From contig CANBRH010000026.1 of assembly GCA_947371865.1 (NCBI GenBank), positions 1 to 13,125 of the forward strand: a DNA stretch of 13,125 nucleotides, read 5' to 3'. Origin of the DNA: Actinomycetota bacterium. GTDB taxonomy: Bacteria > Actinomycetota > Actinomycetes > Nanopelagicales > Nanopelagicaceae. The notes under the pieces were generated by a model. That model did no database searches, was not told the origin of the DNA, and saw only the letters and a list, made by a program, of their open reading frames with translations. Shown here piece after piece: positions 7,799 to 13,125 of the stretch. The first letter of the stretch is position 1; each line of letters begins with the position of its first letter. The position numbers and the translations under genes were made by a program.

Positions 7799-7804
7799 TA
7801 GGCT
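7799..7804 (+). promoter_or_regulatory. -10 element of the serine hydrolase gene, leaderless type
   Basis: Plus strand TAGGCT fits TANNNT and ends 6 nt before the ATG at 7811. There is no ribosome site, as expected for a leaderless message, and no -35 box. Only 8 bp separate it from the opposing proA element, so two polymerases could not occupy both at once. Confidence 0.5.
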
Positions 7805-7810
7805 CTGCTC

Positions 7811-8965
7811 ATGAGACGTTTATTTCGCGCCCTCCGGAATCTATTGATCGTTGTTGTTGCCCTCGGTTTCTTGCTGACGGCTTTCACTCGGTATATCCAC
7901 TATCCCAACCCCATCGCTTCGGTGCGATTGGCGTTGGCCCCTGCTTCGAAGACCCCGACCTTGATGCCGGCCCACACCATCGCCCCAGCTGCTTCGCCTA
8001 TTGCTTGGCCCACTGCGGCCGAGACGATGCCAGCGACCGTCCCTTGGTCAACCGGCACTTTGGCCTGGCAAGAATTCCTCGATAAGACAAATACCAATGC
8101 TTTTATTGTGGTGCGCAATGGCGTCATAACGTATGAGTATTACAAGAAGGGGATTCTCCCCAGTACGCAATTGCCTTCTTATTCAGTAGCCAAGACCATG
8201 ACTTCGATCCTGATCGGCCATCTCATCGAAACTGGCAAAATCAAAGAGAGCGACACTTTCGTTCAGTATTTTCCCCAATACAAGACTGGGACTTCTTTCG
8301 ACAATGTAACCATTCAATCTTTATTAGATATGGAAAGTGGCGTCGGCGTCTCCGATAACTACCCCACCGGACCGTCGGGCTGGGGTGTTGGCATTGCTCA
8401 GATGTATGCCACGACCGACTTAAACTTTTTTGTTAAGCACAACCGCAAAATGTTTGAAGCGCCCGACACTAAACCCGAGTACCGCAGCGTCAACACCCAA
8501 CTTCTGGGAATGATCGTTCATAAAGTTACTGGAATGCGAGTCTCGGATTACTTCAGCGAAAATGTCTGGAAACCCGTTGGCGCCCAGTATCCGGCTACCT
8601 GGAATGTTGATCATGTTGGCGGCCAGGAGAAAACTTTCTGCTGCTTTAACGCCGCCGCACGTGACTACGCCAAGGTTGGCTTGGCCATGATCAATGGTGG
8701 ATATACCGGATCACATCAAATCATTAGCACTGCATGGCTCAATCGCATCAGCACTCCTGCTGTCACGTTGGATCACTCGTGGGGTTATAGCGCCCAGGTT
8801 TGGCATCCATTCCCAGGAATCAATCTGGCTCTAGGTTTGCACGGCCAATACATCTTTACTGATCCATCCACCCGAACGGTGATCGTAAAACTCAGCGATA
8901 ACCCGACTGACGGAGATCCAGAAGTTGAGACTGCAAGTGTTTTGCTGAAAATTTCTCGAGGTTAG
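7811..8965 (+). CDS. Membrane-anchored serine hydrolase, beta-lactamase class C / 6-aminohexanoate-dimer hydrolase-like
   Basis: The 384-aa product starts with basic MRRLFRALRN and a hydrophobic segment at about 10-25, then an Ala/Pro-rich linker to about 75, so it is probably anchored in the membrane with the catalytic domain outside. The domain has the SxxK nucleophile motif SVAK (Ser125, Lys128), a YRSVN segment (Tyr224, Asn228) where this fold has its catalytic Tyr, and HGQ (344-346) in place of the KTG box. FNAAARDYAKVGLAM and GYTGSHQIISTAWL are typical of the NylB-like branch. Family members include esterases, amidases and peptidases; the natural substrate is unknown. It is the only plus-strand gene, lies between proB and proA, and its TAG overlaps the proB TAA. 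The start is supported by the -10 spacing and the signal-like N-terminus. Confidence 0.88.
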   Translation: MRRLFRALRNLLIVVVALGFLLTAFTRYIHYPNPIASVRLALAPASKTPTLMPAHTIAPAASPIAWPTAAETMPATVPWSTGTLAWQEFLDKTNTNAFIVVRNGVITYEYYKKGILPSTQLPSYSVAKTMTSILIGHLIETGKIKESDTFVQYFPQYKTGTSFDNVTIQSLLDMESGVGVSDNYPTGPSGWGVGIAQMYATTDLNFFVKHNRKMFEAPDTKPEYRSVNTQLLGMIVHKVTGMRVSDYFSENVWKPVGAQYPATWNVDHVGGQEKTFCCFNAAARDYAKVGLAMINGGYTGSHQIISTAWLNRISTPAVTLDHSWGYSAQVWHPFPGINLALGLHGQYIFTDPSTRTVIVKLSDNPTDGDPEVETASVLLKISRG

Positions 8966-10077
8966 AGCAGAACCAAATCATCGCGATGAACGAGTTCTCG
9001 TTCATACTCCGGGCCAAGCGCTGCAGCTAACTCTTTGGTCGATCGACCGAGCATCTGCGGAATTTCATCAGAATCAAAGGCGACCAGCCCTCGAGCTATG
9101 ACATCTCCGGTTTGTGATGCAAGTTCGACGGTATCGCCAGCAATGAAGGTACCTTCCACTGCGGTCACACCGGCAGGGAGCAAAGAGACGCCTCGTTCGC
9201 GGATGGCTAAGACAGCACCCTTATCCAAAATCAAGCGGCCATGCGGAGTCGCCGCATGAGCTAGCCACAGTAAACGTGAAGGCTTGCGATCGCTGCTGGC
9301 GTGAAAGTACGTTCCGAGATCATCACCACGTAAGGCGTCGCCAACATCGGCAAGGGTTGTAAGCAGCATAGGAATGCCAGCACCGGTGGCGATACGTGCA
9401 GCTTCAATCTTGGTGATCATGCCGCCGCTGCCGACACCTGATGATCCAACGCCACCAATTTCTAGATCGCCGACATCGCGCATCGATTTAATTTCAGAGA
9501 TGCGTTGTGATCCACCGTGAGAGGGTGGCGCATCATAAAGACCATTAATATCAGTTAAGAGCACCAAGAGATCAGCGCCAATGAGGTGTGAGACCAGTGC
9601 TGCCAGACGATCGTTATCGCCAAAGCGAATCTCAGATGTTCCGACTGAGTCGTTCTCGTTAATAACCGGGACGACTCCCAATTGGATTAATCTGAAAAGC
9701 GTGCGCTGGGCATTTTGATAATGCGAACGGCGAACTACATCTTCAATGGTAAGTAAAACCTGAGATGCAATCACTTCATGGCGTGAGAAGGATTCGTTGT
9801 AGCTGGCGATCAAAAGTCCTTGGCCGACTGATGCCGCAGCTTGTTGTGTGGCCAAGTCTTTAGGGCGTGCAGTCAGCTTGAGCGGTGCCAATCCAGCGGC
9901 AATTGCACCTGAGGAGACAACAACAACTTCTTTGCCTTCAGCCTTAAGATGAGAAACACAATCGACAAGAGCGTTCACAGCATTGATATCTAGCGCCGAA
10001 CCGGCTTTGCCAGTCAGGGTGGATGAACCTACTTTGATGACGATGCGTTTAGCAGAGGCAACAAGTTCGCGGCTCAT
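8962..10077 (-). CDS. proB: Glutamate 5-kinase
   Basis: ProB phosphorylates glutamate with ATP to glutamyl-5-phosphate and is usually the proline-feedback-controlled first step of proline synthesis. The 371-aa protein has the amino-acid-kinase domain (about 1-255) with RIVIKVGSSTLTG, VVSSGAIAAG and NENDSV, then a C-terminal PUA domain (about 275-371) with LILDKGAVLAI. This two-domain layout and length are normal. A GAAGG site lies 6 nt before the ATG, which overlaps the obgE stop as ATGA, so expression is coupled to obgE. Its TAA lies within 4 bp of the stop of the convergent serine hydrolase gene, with no room for a terminator in the gap. Confidence 0.97.
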   Translation of the reverse strand: MSRELVASAKRIVIKVGSSTLTGKAGSALDINAVNALVDCVSHLKAEGKEVVVVSSGAIAAGLAPLKLTARPKDLATQQAAASVGQGLLIASYNESFSRHEVIASQVLLTIEDVVRRSHYQNAQRTLFRLIQLGVVPVINENDSVGTSEIRFGDNDRLAALVSHLIGADLLVLLTDINGLYDAPPSHGGSQRISEIKSMRDVGDLEIGGVGSSGVGSGGMITKIEAARIATGAGIPMLLTTLADVGDALRGDDLGTYFHASSDRKPSRLLWLAHAATPHGRLILDKGAVLAIRERGVSLLPAGVTAVEGTFIAGDTVELASQTGDVIARGLVAFDSDEIPQMLGRSTKELAAALGPEYERELVHRDDLVLL

Positions 10078-11546
10078 TTTTCGCCTTCAATCCTCGGATC
10101 TTTAGGATCGGCAACGTTGTACTCCCATTGCATGGCGATTTCATCATCGTTGAGAACATCAACTTCGTCTTCAACGTATTGACCGGCCCAAGGAGATTCC
10201 AAACGGCGATCTGAACCACGAATACCCGCAAGCAGCTCGGCACCAGCTTCGATGGTTGGTTCCCAATCGAAGATAACGGCATCATCGCCTTCACCAATGC
10301 GAACTTCGCTCTTTGCTTTAGCACCCTTCTTGAAGAGTTCTCTTTCAACGCCCAGCATCGCCAAACGATCGGCCAAGTAACCAATTGCTTCGGCATTGCC
10401 GAAATCAGTTTGACGAACCCAGCGAACGGGCTTGATTCCTTGAACTGAGAAGGAACCATCTTCGTTGGCAGTAACAGTAAAGCCAGATTCATTGACCGCT
10501 ACTGGGCGCAGAACAATTCTGGTCTTCTCTTCTTTGGCTTCGTTCTTGCGAACTTCTTCGATAATGCGCGCCATGGCGTAATTCAATTCCTGCAGGCCAA
10601 TGTGGCTGGCTGCAGAAACTTGGAAGACGGTGTAGCCACGCTCTTCAAAAATGGGTTGAACCATGTCGGCCATGGCCTTTCCATCAGGAAGGTCGACTTT
10701 GTTCAAAGCAATAATGCGTGGGCGCTCGGAGAGTCCGCCGTAGTGAGAAAGTTCGGCTTCGATAATGTCGAAATCTTTTACTGGATCGCGATCGGTTTCC
10801 AACGTTCCGCAGTCCAGAACATGAACCAACGCCGCACAACGTTCGACGTGGCGCAAGAATTCCAAACCCAGTCCCTTGCCTTCGCTGGCACCTGGAATAA
10901 GTCCAGGAACGTCCGCGACCGTGAAGCGCATGGCACCGGCTTGGACGACGCCCAGATTGGGAACCAAAGTAGTGAAGGGATAATCGGCAATCTTGGGCTT
11001 GGCAGCCGAAATCGCAGCGATCAAAGAAGATTTACCGGCGCTGGGATATCCAATCAATCCAATATCGGCAACGCTTTTGAGTTCAAGAGTCAGAGTGCGC
11101 TCTTCGCCCGGCTCGCCTTTAAGTGCAAAACCCGGAGCGCGGCGCTTAGAAGAAGCTAGACCAGAGTTGCCGAGCCCGCCCTTACCGCCTTGGGCGGCGA
11201 CGAAACGCGTTCCGAAACCAATTAAGTCAGCTAGAACCGTGCCCTGTGCATCTTTAACAACTGTGCCATTTGGTACTGGAAGGATTAAGTCTTTTCCTTC
11301 AGCGCCATTGCACCAATCGCCGTATCCCAACTTTCCATTGGTGGCACGTCGATGAGGAGAGTGATGAAAATCGAGAAGTGTTGTGACGCCTTGGTCTACG
11401 ACCAAGATGATGTCGCCTCCACGTCCGCCGTTACCGCCATCGGGTCCGCCGAGTGGCTTGAACTTTTCACGGTGAACAGAGACACAACCATCTCCACCGG
11501 AACCTGCAGAAGCATGGAGCGTTACACGATCAACGAATGTTGCCAT
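10074..11546 (-). CDS. obgE: Obg/CgtA-type GTPase
   Basis: Obg is an essential GTPase in large-subunit ribosome maturation and stress signalling. The 490-aa product has the Gly-rich Obg domain (about 1-160, GSGGDGCVSVHREKF and GGNGGRGGD), then the G domain with the P-loop GYPSAGKS (166-173), DVPG (211-214), NKVD (281-284) and an SAA G5 motif, then an OCT domain ending near IFDWEPT with an acidic tail (VEDEVDVLNDDE). The OCT domain is typical of actinobacteria and Firmicutes. I chose the ATG at 11546 (MATFVDRVTLH), with GGAG 8 nt upstream. The open frame reaches 11588, but that would start inside the rpmA terminator. It follows rplU-rpmA and overlaps proB. Confidence 0.98.
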   Translation of the reverse strand: MATFVDRVTLHASAGSGGDGCVSVHREKFKPLGGPDGGNGGRGGDIILVVDQGVTTLLDFHHSPHRRATNGKLGYGDWCNGAEGKDLILPVPNGTVVKDAQGTVLADLIGFGTRFVAAQGGKGGLGNSGLASSKRRAPGFALKGEPGEERTLTLELKSVADIGLIGYPSAGKSSLIAAISAAKPKIADYPFTTLVPNLGVVQAGAMRFTVADVPGLIPGASEGKGLGLEFLRHVERCAALVHVLDCGTLETDRDPVKDFDIIEAELSHYGGLSERPRIIALNKVDLPDGKAMADMVQPIFEERGYTVFQVSAASHIGLQELNYAMARIIEEVRKNEAKEEKTRIVLRPVAVNESGFTVTANEDGSFSVQGIKPVRWVRQTDFGNAEAIGYLADRLAMLGVERELFKKGAKAKSEVRIGEGDDAVIFDWEPTIEAGAELLAGIRGSDRRLESPWAGQYVEDEVDVLNDDEIAMQWEYNVADPKDPRIEGEK

Positions 11547-11565
11547 GCCATCATCTCCATTCCAT

Positions 11566-11600
11566 AAAAATAAAAAACGGGCCCGCAAACGCGGACCCGT
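11566..11600 (-). terminator. Intrinsic terminator after rpmA
   Basis: Minus-strand RNA ACGGGUCCGC, loop GUUU, GCGGGCCCGU forms a 10-bp stem with one G-U wobble, followed by UUUUUUAUUUUU. It lies 17 nt past the rpmA stop and 19 nt before the obgE start. Strong stem and long U-tract make this a clear rho-independent terminator. Confidence 0.92.
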
Positions 11601-11617
11601 CTGAAAATATCCGCTAT

Positions 11618-11878
11618 TTAGGCAACAGGAACCGGAACGATGTTGACTACCTTGCGACCACGTGCACGACCGAATTCAACCGAACCAGCCGAAAGTGCGA
11701 AGAGAGTGTCATCTTTACCGATGCCAACATTGTTGCCAGGGTGGAAGACAGTTCCGCGTTGGCGAACCAAGATCTCTCCACTCTTTACTACCTGTCCTGC
11801 ATAACGCTTGATACCAAGATATTTAGCGTTTGAATCGCGACCGTTGCGCGTAGACGAGACACCCTTTTTACTTGCCAT
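11618..11878 (-). CDS. rpmA: Large-subunit ribosomal protein L27
   Basis: L27 sits near the peptidyl-transferase centre, its flexible N-terminus reaching toward the P-site tRNA. The 86-aa product has the family sequence throughout: ASKKGVSSTRNGRDSNAKYLG, GEILVRQRGTVFHPG, and the basic C-terminal GRARGRKVVNIV. It begins with a short N-terminus without the cleavable extension seen in Firmicutes such as Staphylococcus. A GGGGGTG site lies 8 nt before the ATG. It starts 13 nt after the rplU stop, the usual L21-L27 pair. Confidence 0.98.
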   Translation of the reverse strand: MASKKGVSSTRNGRDSNAKYLGIKRYAGQVVKSGEILVRQRGTVFHPGNNVGIGKDDTLFALSAGSVEFGRARGRKVVNIVPVPVA

Positions 11879-11891
11879 GAGTCTGCACCCC

Positions 11892-12200
11892 CTACTTGTT
11901 GATCGCGGTGATAAGTACCCGCGTTAGTTGTGAACGGAAACCTGAACGACGGCGGTAACCCGTCTTATTCTTGTAGCGAAGGATGTCGATCTTTGGACCC
12001 TTTTGCTCGGCAAGAATTTCGCCAGTTACTTTGACGCCGGCAAGAGCCTTTGCATCAGAAGTGACATCAGCACCATCTACAAGGAGAACTGCAGGGAAAG
12101 AGACCGAAGCGCCAATGGCAGCATCGATACGATCGACTACAACTGTGTCGCCAACGGCAACCTTCTCTTGACGGCCGCCAGCTTTAACAATCGCGTACAC
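11892..12200 (-). CDS. rplU: Large-subunit ribosomal protein L21
   Basis: L21 binds 23S rRNA in the large subunit. The 102-aa product has the diagnostic MYAIVKAGGRQEKVAVGD opening and the KNKTGYRRRSGFRSQ rRNA-binding segment near the C-terminus. The start codon is GTG at 12200, with AGGTG 5 nt upstream; family alignment (YAIVKAGGRQ) supports it. First gene of rplU-rpmA, with a promoter about 85-110 bases upstream and an untranslated leader of roughly 75 nt. Confidence 0.98.
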   Translation of the reverse strand: MYAIVKAGGRQEKVAVGDTVVVDRIDAAIGASVSFPAVLLVDGADVTSDAKALAGVKVTGEILAEQKGPKIDILRYKNKTGYRRRSGFRSQLTRVLITAINK

Positions 12201-12256
12201 GGTGACACCTTTCCATTTTTAAGCACTAGGTAAATCTAAAAATCCAGCAAAAACTA

Positions 12257-12275
12257 GCCCCAACTAAATGTGGGC
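12257..12275 (-). other. Weak hairpin near the 5' end of the rplU leader
   Basis: Minus-strand RNA GCCCACAUUUAGUUGGGGC can form a 4-5 bp stem (GCCCA with UGGGGC, one bulged G), followed within 3 nt by UUUUU. It would lie at about nt 3-21 of the predicted rplU message. It could be a weak terminator for RNase E/G read-through, a 5' stabilising hairpin, or part of a ribosomal-protein leader. The stem is short, so the call is tentative. Confidence 0.3.
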
Positions 12276-12283
12276 AGAGGGCA

Positions 12284-12313
12284 AGGGTACGGAAATCCCT
12301 ACTCTCGGGTCAA
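12284..12313 (-). promoter_or_regulatory. Promoter of rplU-rpmA
   Basis: Minus strand: TTGACC (12313-12308), an 18-nt spacer, then TACCCT (12289-12284), which fits TANNNT. It lies in the gap between the RNase E/G stop and rplU. The predicted start is near 12277, leaving about 77 nt of untranslated leader before the GTG. Confidence 0.55.
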
Positions 12314-12320
12314 ACTGGGC

Positions 12321-13125
12321 TCAGGAGGGAGTAATGATCCCGGTACTGACCGCCCGACGACGCTTGCGCGGCTGGCTGCCACGGGGTTCTGGGGCTCCTG
12401 AATCAGTGGTCACGTCAGCACTGGGCTCGGAAGCGGTTTGAGCCACAGGAGTAGCTTCTGCCTCAATTTCTACCTCCGGAGCTTCAGATTCCTCTTCTTC
12501 AGCCTGGTGAACATAACGCTGCTCCATGTCCTTCTCCAGCGCGACCTTTCGGACCGGCTCGGAATGAATATGAATACCTCGGCCGCCGCAGCTTTCGCAG
12601 GTAGTCGAGAAGGCTTCGATCAGGCCCTGGCCCACGCGCTTACGCGTCATTTGGACCAAACCAAGAGAGGTAACTTCGGCGACTTGGTGCTTGGTGCGAT
12701 CGCGACCAAGGCATTCGACCAATCGGCGAAGCACCTGATCACGGTTGGATTCCAAAGCCATATCGATGAAGTCGATAACGATAATTCCGCCCATATCGCG
12801 CAAACGAAGTTGGCGGGCAATTTCTTCGGCAGCTTCCAAGTTGTTCTTGGTGACGGTCTCTTCGAGGTTTCCGCCCTTGCCGATGAACTTTCCGGTGTTA
12901 ACGTCAATAACAATCATGGCTTCAGTGCGATCGATGACGAGCGAACCACCTGAAGGCAGATAGACCTTGCGATCGAAAGCTTTAGCGAGTTGTTCTTCAA
13001 TACGATTTTCCGTGAACATGTCACGGGCGCCCGTCCAGCGTTCAATCTTCGCCGTTAATTCTGGAGCGATATGACCAAGGTAGTTATTGATATCTTCCCA
13101 AGCCTGATCGCCTTGAACAACGAGT
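12321..13125 (-). CDS. rne: Ribonuclease E/G family endonuclease, 5'-truncated by window edge
   Basis: RNase E/G cleaves single-stranded RNA in mRNA decay and rRNA/tRNA maturation. Only the C-terminal 267 codons are here; the frame is open to the right edge. Visible are the DNase-I-like catalytic segments LPSGGSLVIDRTEAMIVIDVNTGKF and GGIIVIDFIDM with the two metal-binding aspartates, the LGLVQMTRKRVGQG segment, and the zinc-link CESCGGRG that joins subunits. A short tail follows: acidic (EEEESEAPEVEIEAE) then basic (RKRRRA). Whether the protein has the long N-terminal extension common in actinobacteria cannot be seen. Location directly upstream of rplU-rpmA-obgE matches actinobacterial rne/rng loci. 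Confidence 0.95.
   Translation of the reverse strand, partial: LVVQGDQAWEDINNYLGHIAPELTAKIERWTGARDMFTENRIEEQLAKAFDRKVYLPSGGSLVIDRTEAMIVIDVNTGKFIGKGGNLEETVTKNNLEAAEEIARQLRLRDMGGIIVIDFIDMALESNRDQVLRRLVECLGRDRTKHQVAEVTSLGLVQMTRKRVGQGLIEAFSTTCESCGGRGIHIHSEPVRKVALEKDMEQRYVHQAEEEESEAPEVEIEAEATPVAQTASEPSADVTTDSGAPEPRGSQPRKRRRAVSTGIITPS

Noticed and set aside
10602..11159. A 185-codon plus-strand open frame opposite obgE
   Set aside because: It mirrors the conserved Obg G domain on the other strand and resembles no protein family I know.
11547..11588. Upstream extension of obgE by 14 codons
   Set aside because: The upstream ATG lies inside the rpmA terminator stem and has no ribosome site; the MATFVDRV start matches the Obg family.
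1..13125. CRISPR arrays, insertion sequences, phage genes, tRNA or rRNA genes
   Set aside because: No direct-repeat arrays, transposase or integrase frames, terminal inverted repeats or RNA-gene signatures are seen; apart from the serine hydrolase, all genes are core housekeeping genes.

Overview
The window is a compact, almost fully coding stretch of a bacterial chromosome at roughly half G+C by eye. Gene content and order point to an actinobacterium (Actinomycetota). The RNase E/G fragment, the L21-L27-Obg-ProB/ProA block and the GatCAB-IlvD-IlvB run are arranged as in that phylum. A Val/Ile leader peptide before ilvB and start codons exactly 6 nt after -10-like hexamers (leaderless style) also fit. 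Moderate G+C with short gaps and overlapping stops and starts suggests a streamlined, possibly freshwater planktonic lineage; that narrower placement is a guess.

All genes but one are on the minus strand, so transcription reads right to left. From the right edge: the 3' end of an RNase E/G gene (12321-13125, cut by the window); rplU-rpmA (L21, L27) with a promoter just after the RNase stop and a strong intrinsic terminator at 11566-11600; obgE-proB joined by an ATGA overlap; a plus-strand membrane-anchored serine hydrolase (7811-8965) wedged between proB and proA; proA-gatC-gatA-gatB-ilvD as a tight run (gaps of 24 and 27 nt, overlaps of 4 and 1 nt); and the first 425 codons of ilvB, which runs off the left edge. 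No stretch over 300 bases lacks a gene; the largest gap (1278-1492) is packed with regulatory structure.

Functionally the window joins translation (L21, L27, the Obg GTPase, RNase E/G, the GatCAB tRNA amidotransferase) with amino-acid synthesis: ProB and ProA make glutamate semialdehyde for proline, and IlvB and IlvD act in the valine/isoleucine (and leucine) pathway. GatCAB makes Gln-tRNA and/or Asn-tRNA by transamidation.

The most interesting non-coding signals are: (1) an ilvB leader with a promoter, an apparently leaderless 12-codon peptide MAQAVVIRKRAI, an 11-bp hairpin over its 3' end and a terminator-like hairpin, together a probable attenuator; (2) a perfect 16-bp palindrome just upstream of that promoter; (3) a mirror-image pair of TAGGCT -10 elements driving proA and the divergent serine hydrolase, each exactly 6 nt before its ATG; and (4) the serine hydrolase itself, which fills the proB/proA gap so tightly that its stop overlaps the proB stop. 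I see no CRISPR array, phage, transposon, tRNA or rRNA. Most of the window is ordinary core genome, and no wholly new system is evident.
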